Below, in pieces: positions 42,180 through 52,149 of a stretch of 64,000 nt of DNA (position 1 is its first letter; every line of letters starts with the position of its first letter). The DNA is from Vagococcus entomophilus (GTDB lineage: Bacteria > Bacillota > Bacilli > Lactobacillales > Vagococcaceae): positions 558,001 through 622,000 of the forward strand of contig NZ_NGJZ01000002.1 of NCBI RefSeq assembly GCF_003987595.1, in the 5' to 3' direction. The notes under the pieces were generated by a model. It did not search any database, was not told the origin of the DNA, and worked only from the letters and a program-made list of their open reading frames with translations. The translations under genes were made by a program, and so were the position numbers.

Positions 42180-43631
42180 ATGAGAGTATTAGAAATTATT
42201 TTTTCTGTTGTGGTAGTTATTGCTACTTGCTTTTCTATTTGGGGGAAATGGAGCAAAAAAATATATGCGTGGCTATTTTCAAGTGTGCTTGTATTTGGCT
42301 TGCTACATCTTTTTATTGATCATGCACGGATTCAAATGGTAGGTGTTTATACGATTGGTGTGTTGGTTTTAATTGGGTTATTTTATCGAATAAAAGCAGC
42401 AAATGGCGTCCGTAAACACGTTATTTTACGAGTGATTAGCACAATAATAGCACTTGCATTTCTTGCGGTATCTGTTGTCTTAAGCAGTGTTTTACCTGTT
42501 TTTACCATGCCTAATCCAACTGGTGAATATGGTATAGGAGAAACAACAAAGGTTCTAGTCGATTCTTCTCGCTCAGAAACCTTTACAAAGAATCCAACTG
42601 ATAAACGAAATGTTGCAGTCAGTGTTTGGTATCCAACTGACAAAAGTGCACAAAAGAAAAAAGAAAAAGAATCTTATCCGGACAGTTTGGGCGAAGCAAT
42701 CAGCTTAGTCTTTAACTTGCCAAAACAATTGTTTAGCCATTTGTCATTAGTGAAAACTCATGTAGTAAAAAATGCGACAATTTCTAACAAAAAGAAAAAT
42801 TATCCAGTTGTCTTATTTTCACCAGGAATTCGGTCAACAAGATATCAAAGTATGTCAGCGATTGAAGAATTAGTCAGTCGTGGATACATCGTTGTAGGAA
42901 TGGATCATCCGTATACTTCTGCCAAAGTAACGCTGGCAAATGGGAAAAATGCTTATTATCAAGCAGATCCAAAGTTTTCAACTTCTAAAGGACTTTACGA
43001 TTATAATGTGAAGAGCGTTGCGGTACGTGCTAAGGATGTTTCTTTTGTCTTGGATAAATTAGAGTCATGGAATAAAAATAACAGTAAATTTACAGGGAAA
43101 ATGGATTTAGATAAAGTTGGGATGTTTGGTCACTCGTTTGGTGGTGCAACGACCGCTGAGGCTTTAGCTCAAGATAAAAGAATTAAGGCTGGTGTTAGTC
43201 TTGAAGGTGGATTTTGGGGGACTGTTTCAAGTAAAGGTGTTACGCAACCCTTTATGTATATTATGTCGGGAAATACGGCTGAAAGCTTGAAGCCAAATTC
43301 AAAAATTAAAGAAAAAGTTTCATACGAAGAATTTGAACCAGATTTAAAATCGGCAATGAGTAAAAGCACAAATGATACTTATTATTTAACTGTAGATAAA
43401 TTTTACCATCAAAGCTTCACAGAAATAGCGTTTATCTCTCCTTACTTGTTTGCTAGAGGTCTGACCCCTTATCATACGGTTGATATTACAAGAACCTATG
43501 TAAGTGACTTTTTTGATCAATACTTGGAAGGAAAAACAGAGCCATTGCTTCAAAAGAAATCCTCAAGCTATCCAGAAGTAAAATTTGATGCAACCTATAC
43601 AAAGAAAGCTAATTCAACTAGTAACGAGTAA
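42180..43631 (+). CDS. Membrane-anchored alpha/beta hydrolase (PAF-acetylhydrolase/dienelactone-hydrolase-like)
   Basis: Residues 1-110 contain about four membrane segments. The C-terminal ~350 residues form an alpha/beta hydrolase with VVLFSPGIRSTRYQ, nucleophile elbow GMFGHSFGG (Ser319) and a late His (FYHQSF). The catalytic domain should face outside. ATG 42180 has AGGAGGG upstream, and the frame open from 42099 includes the promoter. The substrate is unknown. Control by the divergent MerR protein suggests a response to a toxic ester or lipid-like compound. Confidence 0.8.
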   Translation: MRVLEIIFSVVVVIATCFSIWGKWSKKIYAWLFSSVLVFGLLHLFIDHARIQMVGVYTIGVLVLIGLFYRIKAANGVRKHVILRVISTIIALAFLAVSVVLSSVLPVFTMPNPTGEYGIGETTKVLVDSSRSETFTKNPTDKRNVAVSVWYPTDKSAQKKKEKESYPDSLGEAISLVFNLPKQLFSHLSLVKTHVVKNATISNKKKNYPVVLFSPGIRSTRYQSMSAIEELVSRGYIVVGMDHPYTSAKVTLANGKNAYYQADPKFSTSKGLYDYNVKSVAVRAKDVSFVLDKLESWNKNNSKFTGKMDLDKVGMFGHSFGGATTAEALAQDKRIKAGVSLEGGFWGTVSSKGVTQPFMYIMSGNTAESLKPNSKIKEKVSYEEFEPDLKSAMSKSTNDTYYLTVDKFYHQSFTEIAFISPYLFARGLTPYHTVDITRTYVSDFFDQYLEGKTEPLLQKKSSSYPEVKFDATYTKKANSTSNE

Positions 43632-43690
43632 GGATGCTTGGAAAACTGAGATTGGCTTGAAGAATTCGATTCTCAATGTTTATTCAGATT

Positions 43691-43736
43691 AGAAGAGTCA
43701 AAGACATAGCATAAAAGCTATGTCTTTGACTCTTCT
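43691..43736. terminator. Strong intrinsic terminator
   Basis: Two 20-bp perfect arms, AGAAGAGTCAAAGACATAGC and its inverted copy, around ATAAAA. It follows the hydrolase gene. Confidence 0.8.
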
Positions 43737-43830
43737 TTATTTTTCAGGGCATAATTTTTGAAGTTAAAAGTTATCCATGGTACGCTTAAATTGTAATAAT
43801 TATAAATAAAAGATAGGGGACAAGGTGAAG

Positions 43831-45210
43831 ATGGAAAAAACAAAAGTTATCATTGTAGGAGCATCACATGGAGGACACCAATCAATATTAGAACTGCTGT
43901 CTCGTTATGGCGATAATGTGGAAATTACATTGTTTGAAGCCGGTGATTTCATTTCGTTTATGTCATGTGGGATGGAGCTATATCTCGAAAATGAAGTAAC
44001 AGATGTTCAAGATGTGCGCAATTTTCGACCTGAAAATTTCCCGCAAGAAAATGTCTCTATTTTAAATAATCATGAAGTGAAAGCAATCAATACCACTACT
44101 AAAAAAGTAACGGTTTTCAACTCAGTTAGCAATGAAACAAAGGAATATGACTATGACAAGCTCATATTAAGTTCAGGTGTGAAGCCTAACGCTTTGCCAG
44201 TACCAGGTAATGAATTGGAAAATGTTTATTTAATGCGTGGGTATGATTGGGCTACTAAAATCAAAGCCAAATTAGAAGACCCAACAGTCAAACATGTGAC
44301 TGTAGTCGGAGCTGGCTATATTGGAATTGAAGCAGCAGAAGCAAGTCGTAAGGCTGGCAAAGAAGTAACTATTTTGGATGTGATTGATCGCCCGCTCGGT
44401 ACATACTTAGATCCAGAATTGACGGATATTCTTGAAAAACATTTAAAAGAAAAAGGAATAGATGTTATTACGAGTGCCAAAATTCAAGCTTTTGAAGGAA
44501 AAGAAAAAGTTGTGGCGGTTAAAACGTCAAAAGAGACCATTGAAACAGATCTTGTTATCCAAGCAGCTGGAGTCAAGCCTAATACGGAATGGCTAAAAGG
44601 AACGATTGATTTAGATGATCGCGGCTGGATTAATACAAATGAGTATTTACAGACAAATGTAGAGGATGTTTATGCAGTTGGAGATGCGACACTTGTCTAT
44701 TCAATTCCTGCGCGTAAAAAAGTGCCAATCGCACTTGCAACGATTGCACGAAGACAAGCGCGCTATGTTGTCAAACATTTGTTTGAAAAAGTTCCTGCTC
44801 AACCATTTGGAGGACTTGTGGGATCGTCCGCACTTAATGTGTTTGACTATCACTTTGCAACAAGCGGCTTAAATAGTTTTACCGCAGATAAGGCTTCAGT
44901 AGAGGTGCATTCTTCTTATTATGAAGATACACTAAGACCAAAATATGTTCCGAATGAGCATGGAAATCATAGCGTTAGTGTACAACTATTCTTTGATCCT
45001 TATACACACCAAATTTTAGGTGGTGCGGTATTGTCAACTTATGATATAACAGCACAAGCCAATGTGTTAGCCTTAGCGATTCAGCAAAAATTGTCGCTAG
45101 AAGATTTGGCAGAAGCAGATTTCTTTTTCCAACCAGGTTTTGATCGTCAATGGAGTTTATTAAACTTGGCGGCGCAACAGGCACTCGGTGAAGAACCGTT
45201 TGTAGAGTAG
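43831..45210 (+). CDS. NADH oxidase / CoA-disulfide reductase family flavoprotein
   Basis: A ~460-residue flavoprotein with FAD motif VIIVGASHGGHQS, the redox Cys in FMSCGMELYL, NAD motif VVGAGYIGIEAAEA and FAD motif VYAVGDATLV. The single active-site cysteine is typical of water-forming NADH oxidases and CoA-disulfide reductases, which sequence alone does not separate. In lactic acid bacteria it would remove oxygen and regenerate NAD. ATG 43831 has AAGG 5 nt upstream; GTG 43825 is an alternative. It is monocistronic, with a terminator at 45240-45281. Confidence 0.9.
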   Translation: MEKTKVIIVGASHGGHQSILELLSRYGDNVEITLFEAGDFISFMSCGMELYLENEVTDVQDVRNFRPENFPQENVSILNNHEVKAINTTTKKVTVFNSVSNETKEYDYDKLILSSGVKPNALPVPGNELENVYLMRGYDWATKIKAKLEDPTVKHVTVVGAGYIGIEAAEASRKAGKEVTILDVIDRPLGTYLDPELTDILEKHLKEKGIDVITSAKIQAFEGKEKVVAVKTSKETIETDLVIQAAGVKPNTEWLKGTIDLDDRGWINTNEYLQTNVEDVYAVGDATLVYSIPARKKVPIALATIARRQARYVVKHLFEKVPAQPFGGLVGSSALNVFDYHFATSGLNSFTADKASVEVHSSYYEDTLRPKYVPNEHGNHSVSVQLFFDPYTHQILGGAVLSTYDITAQANVLALAIQQKLSLEDLAEADFFFQPGFDRQWSLLNLAAQQALGEEPFVE

Positions 45211-45239
45211 AATCTTAGATAAATCAGACAGAGTAGAAA

Positions 45240-45281
45240 CTCAAAAGTTAGGCTATTTTTGCTAACTTTTGAGTTTTTTTA
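45240..45281 (+). terminator. Intrinsic terminator of the NADH oxidase gene
   Basis: CTCAAAAGTTAG pairs with CTAACTTTTGAG, followed by T7. Confidence 0.85.
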
Positions 45282-45523
45282 TGAGAGAAAAATAAAAAAG
45301 AGCTTGGGTCCTCAATCAAAAACTCAGGCTCTTAGTATCTAAACAAGTGACATCTGTAGATGCAGTTCTTTTAATGTATTTCTCGGAGATAAAGCCTTCT
45401 TTTACACTCTCCTAGTCAAAAGAAAAATGGAATGAAAAGTCGATTGTGTATAATATATTGCACAATTTAAGTTGGTCCTTCTTTTAGATGCTATACTGTA
45501 TTCAATAACTAGCAAGGAGGGAT
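45282..45523. other. Intergenic region, no gene seen
   Basis: Together with the terminator this leaves 313 bp without a gene. An imperfect hairpin (GAGCTTGGGTCCTCA and TCAGGCTC) lies at about 45301-45332. Confidence 0.4.
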
Positions 45524-45781
45524 ATGATGCATAAATTATTTGAGAAGGTCAAGTATCTCAATTATTTTTATAAAAATGCAAGATATGGTTGTGTTATCTT
45601 GATTAATTTTTTAACCATCGTTCCGCCTATAATGTTAGCAAAAGTTGTGGAAGAAGATTTGCCGATGTACACTTTTTTGGTGTTAGCAATTTTAGTGGTT
45701 CTTTTCTTTCATTACTTGACGCTTGTCGTGATTAGCTTTATCAGTAAAAAGTTGAATATCAGGATTTTAAAGTATTTTTAA
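45524..45781 (+). CDS. Small two-span membrane protein of unknown function
   Basis: An 85-residue protein with two hydrophobic helices (GCVILINFLTIVPPIMLA and TFLVLAILVVLFFHYLTLVV) and basic termini. No family was recognised. ATG 45524 or ATG 45527 can start it, behind AAGGAGGG. It stands alone between a terminator and a MarR regulator. Confidence 0.6.
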   Translation: MMHKLFEKVKYLNYFYKNARYGCVILINFLTIVPPIMLAKVVEEDLPMYTFLVLAILVVLFFHYLTLVVISFISKKLNIRILKYF

Positions 45782-45918
45782 GCAGTGGATATGGATATTT
45801 CTAACAGAAGATAGATTGGTCATTAGGTGTAATAGCTTACGATATTTTTCTAACTATGGATATGAACCGAAAGTGAGTGTTGCTTTCGCTTCGTATTTTT
45901 TATTTAGCTTTTTATTTG

Positions 45919-45952
45919 ACAAACTAAATAGATATGATAATATTTAGTTTGT
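45919..45952 (+). promoter_or_regulatory. MarR operator overlapping the promoter
   Basis: ACAAACTAAATA and TATTTAGTTTGT form a perfect 12-bp inverted repeat with a 10-bp spacer. A TTGACA (45916-45921) overlaps the left arm, and a TAATAT lies 16 bp on. The position predicts autorepression of the MarR-ABC operon. Confidence 0.75.
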
Positions 45953-45989
45953 TAATATTTATAAAACTAAATAAAAATCGGATGGAGTT

Positions 45990-46601
45990 ATGACTATGAA
46001 GAAACAAAAGATCCTATCAAAATTAACAGAGGTAGCCCATCAGCCTTTTTTAATCTTTGCAAATCAAGTTCAGGGAAAAAAAGATAATGCGTTTGAAACC
46101 CTGTTATTGTTAGAAAAAGAAGAACAAGTGACAGCTGGAAGAATCTCGGAGTATCTAGATATCAAACCGTCCAGTGTTACCCAAATTATCAAGAAGTTAG
46201 AAACAAATGGCACAATCGAAAGAATAAAATCAGAAAAAGATGCGCGAGTTATCTTGATTAAACTAACTGAAAAAGGGAAAGACAGTATTTTAAATCGCGA
46301 CACGGTTTCTTCTGGTTTGATAGATGAACTATTTAGCGGATTCAAAGAAGAGGAGGTTGACAATTTAGAGGAATACCTCACGCGTATGATTGAAAATATA
46401 TCCAGTGAAGTGTTTCAAAGTCAGCTAAAAGAGCAATTTGGAAATGAAGACAGGTGGCAACAATTGGGTGCAATGTCCACTCAATTTGAACGAGCACGTG
46501 AACAGATGCTTAAAAGAAGCAAAATAGATGGCTTCTCTGAGGAAATGCTCAGAAGAGGATTCGGTAGAAATAATCGTTTTTGGAGGGGCAATGAAGAATG
46601 A
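45990..46601 (+). CDS. MarR-family transcriptional regulator
   Basis: A 203-residue protein. Its MarR winged HTH spans residues ~40-100 (VTAGRISEYLDIKPSSVTQI, then ERIKSEKDARVILIKLTEKG). A ~60-residue charged C-terminal extension makes it longer than the usual ~150. Its 3' end overlaps the ABC exporter by 4 bp (ATGA), and an operator lies upstream. It is therefore probably a drug-responsive repressor of the exporter. The start is ATG 45990 or 45996. Confidence 0.85.
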   Translation: MTMKKQKILSKLTEVAHQPFLIFANQVQGKKDNAFETLLLLEKEEQVTAGRISEYLDIKPSSVTQIIKKLETNGTIERIKSEKDARVILIKLTEKGKDSILNRDTVSSGLIDELFSGFKEEEVDNLEEYLTRMIENISSEVFQSQLKEQFGNEDRWQQLGAMSTQFERAREQMLKRSKIDGFSEEMLRRGFGRNNRFWRGNEE

Positions 46602-48382
46602 GTAATAAGAAACAAGCTAAACAGCGATTAAAGAAAGGCTCATCCAAGTTTTCACTAAGAGCATTTACACATTTGGTAGTGTCCACCAAGCCCAAATGGT
46701 ATTTGTTGATCATAGGAATTGGTTTATTGATGTTTTCTTCGGGAATTCAGATTTATGTCCCAAAACTAGCTGCGACATTAGTCAATAGTTTTGCCAAAAA
46801 AATTGATTATACATTGATGCTTCAAGCCGTGGGAATGTTTGTGATATCCGCCATCTTATCTGCGATTGGTGGAACAATTTTAGGGATTTTTGGAGAAAAT
46901 GTTATTCAGAATTTAAGAAAGAGACTGTGGGTAAAACTAACGACATTAAAAGTAAAGTATTTTGATACAACTAAGGCAGGGGAAACTTCTAGTCGACTTG
47001 TCAACGATACCTCTCAAGTGAAACAGCTTCTGGCTGGTACTTTTCCTCAAACATTATCGAGTGCAATACTGGTCATTGGTTCTATTTATATGATGTTTCG
47101 AATGGACTGGAAGATGAGTCTGGCAATGCTTGTGGCTGTTCCGGTTGTTGTGATTACGATGATTCCTATTTTTACATTTGGCTCAAAAGTAGGGCACATG
47201 CGTCAAGATGCATTAGCTGAATTTAGTGGCATTGCAAATGAAACGTTGAGTGAGATTCGTTTGGTGAAAACGTCAAATGCGGAAGAGCAAGTTCAAAAAC
47301 GAGGAAGCCATGAAGTGAATAAACTATTCAAAGTAGGGCGTAAAGAAGCTATTTTTGATGCAATGATTCAACCCTTTATGATGATGATCATGATGAGCTT
47401 AATCTTTGGACTATTAATTTATGGAATGCATCGTATTGCAATTGGTGAGATGGAAATTGGAACACTACTAAGTTTTTTGATGTACTTATTTAACTTAATT
47501 GGCTCAATCTCTAGTCTAGCTACTTTATTTACAGAGATAGCAAAAACAGCAGGTGCGACCAAACGTGTCCAAGAATTGCTTGAAGAGGAGTCAGAAGAAC
47601 TTACCGGTGGTATTGAGATGGATGTAACAGGAAAAACACTGGATGTGAAAAATATCGACTTTGCATATAACCAGGAAGAGCTCATTTTAAAAAATGTTTC
47701 TTTTAAAGCAAAATCAAATGAAGTTATTGCATTTGCAGGACCTTCTGGTGGAGGAAAGTCGACTATTTTTAGTTTGTTAGAACGTTTTTATGAGCCTACT
47801 AGTGGGACTATCTCAATTGGAGATACAAGGATTTCAGCCATGAATTTGAGTAATTACCGCGCTCAAATTGGCTTTGTTTCACAAGATAGTGCTATTATGG
47901 CGGGCACAATACGAGAGAATTTAACCTATGGGTTAACGCAAAATTTTTCTGATCAAGACTTATGGCAAGTTTTAGAGCTAGCTTATGCGCGTGGATTTGT
48001 TGAGGAGATGCCGGAAGGACTAAATACAGAAGTTGGCGAACGTGGTGTCAAAATTTCTGGTGGACAACGACAAAGAATTGCTATTGCTCGAGCCTTTTTA
48101 AGAAATCCTAAAATTTTGATGCTAGATGAAGCGACCGCAAGTTTAGATAGTGAATCTGAGATGAAAGTTCAACGCGCACTTTCTAATTTGATGCAAGGGC
48201 GTACGACGCTCGTGATTGCACACAGATTAGCAACGATTGTAGATAGTGATAGGATCTATTTTCTTGAAAAGGGCCAAATTACTGGAAGTGGCACACATAC
48301 TGAACTTGTAAAAACACACCAAACTTATGCAAAATATGTAAGTGAACAGTTTAAAACAAGTGCAATCGTTTCGGAGAAATAA
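46598..48382 (+). CDS. ABC multidrug exporter half-transporter (BmrA/LmrA-like)
   Basis: A 594-residue half-transporter with six membrane segments, then an ATPase with Walker A GPSGGGKST, Q-loop FVSQDS, signature ISGGQRQRIAIAR, Walker B ILMLDEATASLD and H-loop IAHRL. The length and motifs are those of homodimeric multidrug exporters. ATG 46598 overlaps the MarR stop. The regulator is encoded in the same operon, so induction by its substrates is likely. Confidence 0.9.
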   Translation: MSNKKQAKQRLKKGSSKFSLRAFTHLVVSTKPKWYLLIIGIGLLMFSSGIQIYVPKLAATLVNSFAKKIDYTLMLQAVGMFVISAILSAIGGTILGIFGENVIQNLRKRLWVKLTTLKVKYFDTTKAGETSSRLVNDTSQVKQLLAGTFPQTLSSAILVIGSIYMMFRMDWKMSLAMLVAVPVVVITMIPIFTFGSKVGHMRQDALAEFSGIANETLSEIRLVKTSNAEEQVQKRGSHEVNKLFKVGRKEAIFDAMIQPFMMMIMMSLIFGLLIYGMHRIAIGEMEIGTLLSFLMYLFNLIGSISSLATLFTEIAKTAGATKRVQELLEEESEELTGGIEMDVTGKTLDVKNIDFAYNQEELILKNVSFKAKSNEVIAFAGPSGGGKSTIFSLLERFYEPTSGTISIGDTRISAMNLSNYRAQIGFVSQDSAIMAGTIRENLTYGLTQNFSDQDLWQVLELAYARGFVEEMPEGLNTEVGERGVKISGGQRQRIAIARAFLRNPKILMLDEATASLDSESEMKVQRALSNLMQGRTTLVIAHRLATIVDSDRIYFLEKGQITGSGTHTELVKTHQTYAKYVSEQFKTSAIVSEK

Positions 48383-48540
48383 TCGGAAACAGCAGACGAC
48401 AGAAGTACGGGCAGTCTTTGAGAGGCGGTATAGGATGTCTAAAGAGCAAGCTAGAAGAGTTTATCGCTCGATTAAGCAAAGTATCTGGTTTATAAAAAAT
48501 TGCGACCAAGTTTGACTTTTCCCACTTAATTAACAATTAG

Positions 48541-49014
48541 TTGATGGGAGTATGCCTTTGTTTAGGATTATTGGCTGCATGTGGGAAGAATAAACAAACC
48601 GTTAAAACAACTAGTACGGCAGCTTCAGCTGTTATAAAGGACTCTTCAATAGCAACAAAGAGTACCTCGGTGCAAACATTTGTTAGTCAACAAGCAAGTT
48701 CTTTTTTGGGATACTCTGATGAACAGATTGAAAATGCCCGAGTTATAGAAGCGTTAGTGCATTCTTATGGAACTCGTCAACAACCAATTGAAAGAGCAGT
48801 TCATAAAAATCCTGAGCATACAGCTGTCTTCCCGTATACAGTCTCTGTGTCTATGGATTATGAAAGTATCACTCTAAGCTTTAGTACTGATGGTACGATG
48901 GCTGGAACGATTATTGTGACGTATCAAGCGAATCATGATGGGGCGATAACCTTCTATAAAAATCCCAATCAATGTCCTTGCCAACCGACTACGATCAAGA
49001 TGTGGCGAGGATGA
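48541..49014 (+). CDS. Putative lipoprotein with a defective start
   Basis: The sequence begins GVCLCLGLLAACGKN, a lipobox (LLAAC), followed by a Ser/Thr-rich linker and a ~90-residue domain (IENARVIEALVHSYG, FPYTVSVSMDYESI). No family was firmly recognised. It lacks the basic residues that normally precede the hydrophobic core. A TAG stop lies immediately before the TTG-ATG start, and there is no ribosome-binding site. It may be a recently inactivated gene. Confidence 0.55.
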   Translation: MMGVCLCLGLLAACGKNKQTVKTTSTAASAVIKDSSIATKSTSVQTFVSQQASSFLGYSDEQIENARVIEALVHSYGTRQQPIERAVHKNPEHTAVFPYTVSVSMDYESITLSFSTDGTMAGTIIVTYQANHDGAITFYKNPNQCPCQPTTIKMWRG

Positions 49015-49416
49015 TTCAATCAATTAAGTGAACTAAGAATCTTACTTTTGGAGATAAAACAATGAGAACAGGAGCGTTCAATTTTGAAAAAAGTAACACC
49101 CTGACAAAAGCTTTTTTAAAATTGGGTTGAATTATAACTTATATAACTTATTTTTAAGGGAACTGCTGTTACGAGCAATACATACTCAGATACTAAAAGC
49201 TCAGGACATAACTCAAAAGTTATGTCCTGTTTTTGTTTTGAAAGAATCTTAACCTTCTAATAAGGGTTATCTTTAAAAAATTCACATGATTTATACTGGA
49301 TTTTTACATCTGTTTCGTATAATTTAATCTGTCTTTAGTAGAAAGAATTTAAAGTGTATCTTTGCTTTGAGTAAGCGGTTTCTACAAAAAGAAAATAAAA
49401 TTTAAAGGGGAAAAGA
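49015..49416. other. Intergenic region with terminator, no gene
   Basis: A strong hairpin at 49202-49236 (CAGGACATAACT and AGTTATGTCCTG, then T's). No gene was seen in the remainder. Confidence 0.5.
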
Positions 49417-51963
49417 ATGAAAAAAGTGAAAGGGAGACGTTTATTTTTAACTATTTGTTTACTACTATTTGGAACAGTTTTAAATGATACGAAGACACTG
49501 GCAGATACAACCGAAGCACAAGCAACCGATTTATATATTTCAGAGTATGTTGAAGGCAGTGCCAATAATAAGGCCGTTGAAATATACAATGGAACGGATC
49601 AATCAGTCGACTTGAGTCAATATACTTTAGCCCTTTATTCAAGTGGTGCATCTGAACCGACAAATTCTCTACAGTTGAGTGGGCAATTGTCAAGCGGAGC
49701 TGTTTACGTAGTGGGGCATCCTTTGGCAGGGGAAGAAGTTAAAAAAGTTTCTAATATTCAAAGTAATGTAGTAAATTTTAGCGGAGATGATACGGTTGCA
49801 CTGAAAAAACAAAATCAAGTGTTGGATACTTTTGGTGTGATTGGCAGACGAGAAAATTGGGGGACGGATCAAACCTTTGTTAGAAAAAGTACAGTAACAA
49901 AGGGAAAAAATTGGGTGGATCTATTTGATAGTGGTAGCGAATGGATATCAAAGGCGAAAGATGACTTTCGCAATTTAGGTTTTGCAACTAAGGCAATCAG
50001 TGCAACTACGAATACAGTTGCAAAAAGCAGCTCTTCAAATGAAGTAGTTCCAGCTGAAACAACGGATTCTTCAGAAGAACCGACGATTGATTTACATCTG
50101 CTAAGTGTGAATGACTTACACGGGAAAATCACAGAACAGTATACTGTAAATAATCAGCTACTGGGACGCGCTGACTATTTAGCAACATATCTAAGACAAA
50201 GGAAAGCGCGCTATCCAAGCTCACTTTTAGTAAATGTTGGGGACATGATTGGAGGAAGCTCTCCGACCTCGGCGCTCTTTCAAGATGAACCAACGGTTGA
50301 AATCATGCAATCACTTGGTTTTGATGTAGGAACAGTAGGAAATCATGAATTTGATGAGGGAGTCCCTGAGCTAATCAGAATGATTAATGGAGGAAATCAT
50401 ATAAATGGAAATCCAGGCTATGCTGGAATGAAGTTCCCAGTAGTTGCAGCGAACATATCGTACAAAGATACTGGAAATCTTGTGTTACCACCATACGCAA
50501 TTAAAGAGGTGCAAGGAGTCAAAATTGGATTTATTGGTGTTGCGACGACAGCTACGCCAAATATGATTATCAGTAAAGGAAATGAAAATATTCGATTTAC
50601 AGATGAAGCAGCAGCAATTAATCAGTATACAACGGAGCTTCAAAAACAAGGAGTAGAAGCAATTGTTGTTTTGGCGCATGTACCAGGGGTACAATCTGGA
50701 GAGGGTGCAACAGGTGAAATTGCTACACTTGCCAAGAAAGTAAACAGTGCAGTGGATGTCATTTTTGCAGCCCATAACCATGTGAAGCTAAATGCAGTAG
50801 TTGACAATAAATTGATTGTGCAAGCGTGGGAATATGGGAAATCTTTTGCAGACGTTGAGATAAAACTTGATAAAAAAACTGGAGATGTGGTGAAAAAATC
50901 TGCAGAGATTGTGGATGTTGTTCAAAAGAATGTGACGCCTGATCCGCAAGTAGCGGCTATATTAGCAAAATATGAAGAAAAAGCTGGTCCTAAATTAAAT
51001 GAAGTAATCGGTCAAGCAGACCTTGAGATGAAAGGAGGATATGCAACGAAAGGTTTAGTTGGAGATAACGCTCTTGGTAACTTGATTGCAGATGGAATGA
51101 GAGCATCTATGAACAGCGATTTTGCGTTGATGAATGGTGGAGGAATTCGTGACAATTTAAAAGCTGGGACTATTACGTGGAATGATTTATTTAATATTCA
51201 ACCCTTCAATAACACTCTTGTTAAATTAGAGATAAGCGGCTCGGATTTGCGAGAAATTATTAATAGTCAATTTAGTAGTTATGGAGCAGATGTAAGCATT
51301 AGCGGTTTTTTTTACACTTGGAATAGCAAGTTGGGAAAATACGGACAAGTAATAGATATGTATCTGCCAAACGGTCAAAAAGTGGAGCCAAATGGTCAAT
51401 ATACAGTAACGGTTAATAATTATATGTATCCACATAGTTCGGATAAGTATTTATTAGCAAAGCTTGGAGAAAATCCAGTTCAAGGACCAGAAGATTTAAG
51501 TGCGACAGTTGATTTTGTCCGCTCCTTTAAGAATCAAGCAATTCGTTATGTTGCAGAAAAAAGAATTTCAGAAGTTGCGGCAACAGAAACGAGTACAACA
51601 AGTTCAGTTGAAGAGAGTTCTTCCCACCATTCAGAAACAACTATCTCTTCAACTCAAACAACAAACTATCCACAAAATACAACGACAAGCAGTACAATAA
51701 ATGAAGCTTCGAGTTCTACAGCTAGGACAGATGTTGACTCGAGTAATCAAGCGAGTAAATCAACAAGTAGTACACAAAGTCGAAAACTAACAGATACAAC
51801 TAGTACGCCAAGTAACGCTATTTCGCCTAATAACAAGCAGGAAGAAAAAAAATTATTGCCAAAAACTGGCAGCAAAGCTCCATCATATAGCGTGGTACTG
51901 ATTGGTGTTGTTATCTTGGGTGTAAGTGTCAAGCTAAGCATAAAAAGTAATTTTTTCAGATAA
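49417..51963 (+). CDS. Cell-wall-anchored 5'-nucleotidase with lamin-tail domain
   Basis: An 848-residue surface enzyme. It has a signal peptide (about 1-30), then a lamin-tail domain at ~35-150 (LYISEYVEGSANNKAVEIYN). A calcineurin-like phosphoesterase starts near 227 (VNDLHG, GNHEFDEG, AHNHVK), followed by a 5'-nucleotidase C-terminal domain near 540-700 (MNGGGIRDNL). A Ser/Thr-rich wall spacer leads to LPKTG at ~814 with hydrophobic tail. It would dephosphorylate extracellular nucleotides, and related wall enzymes produce adenosine that dampens host immunity. ATG 49417 has AAGGGG upstream. It is monocistronic. Confidence 0.9.
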   Translation: MKKVKGRRLFLTICLLLFGTVLNDTKTLADTTEAQATDLYISEYVEGSANNKAVEIYNGTDQSVDLSQYTLALYSSGASEPTNSLQLSGQLSSGAVYVVGHPLAGEEVKKVSNIQSNVVNFSGDDTVALKKQNQVLDTFGVIGRRENWGTDQTFVRKSTVTKGKNWVDLFDSGSEWISKAKDDFRNLGFATKAISATTNTVAKSSSSNEVVPAETTDSSEEPTIDLHLLSVNDLHGKITEQYTVNNQLLGRADYLATYLRQRKARYPSSLLVNVGDMIGGSSPTSALFQDEPTVEIMQSLGFDVGTVGNHEFDEGVPELIRMINGGNHINGNPGYAGMKFPVVAANISYKDTGNLVLPPYAIKEVQGVKIGFIGVATTATPNMIISKGNENIRFTDEAAAINQYTTELQKQGVEAIVVLAHVPGVQSGEGATGEIATLAKKVNSAVDVIFAAHNHVKLNAVVDNKLIVQAWEYGKSFADVEIKLDKKTGDVVKKSAEIVDVVQKNVTPDPQVAAILAKYEEKAGPKLNEVIGQADLEMKGGYATKGLVGDNALGNLIADGMRASMNSDFALMNGGGIRDNLKAGTITWNDLFNIQPFNNTLVKLEISGSDLREIINSQFSSYGADVSISGFFYTWNSKLGKYGQVIDMYLPNGQKVEPNGQYTVTVNNYMYPHSSDKYLLAKLGENPVQGPEDLSATVDFVRSFKNQAIRYVAEKRISEVAATETSTTSSVEESSSHHSETTISSTQTTNYPQNTTTSSTINEASSSTARTDVDSSNQASKSTSSTQSRKLTDTTSTPSNAISPNNKQEEKKLLPKTGSKAPSYSVVLIGVVILGVSVKLSIKSNFFR

Positions 51964-52149
51964 TAAGCGAAAGATTTGCTGAACACGACAACGATACAAT
52001 CAAATAGCTAAATTAAAAAGTGTTTATATCAACAATAAACTATTAGTTAAATCAGATTAGGAAATTTGTATTCTTGCAATAAGTAGCATACACTTAAAGT
52101 AAAATCTAGTTGTTAGTCGACTATATAGGCTGTTTACGGGGGAATACAG

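Noticed and set aside
48434-48514. 26-codon frame (MSKEQARRVYRSIKQSIWFI and following) upstream of the lipoprotein
   Set aside because: The translation signal is weak and no family was recognised. It could be chance coding in the spacer after the ABC exporter.
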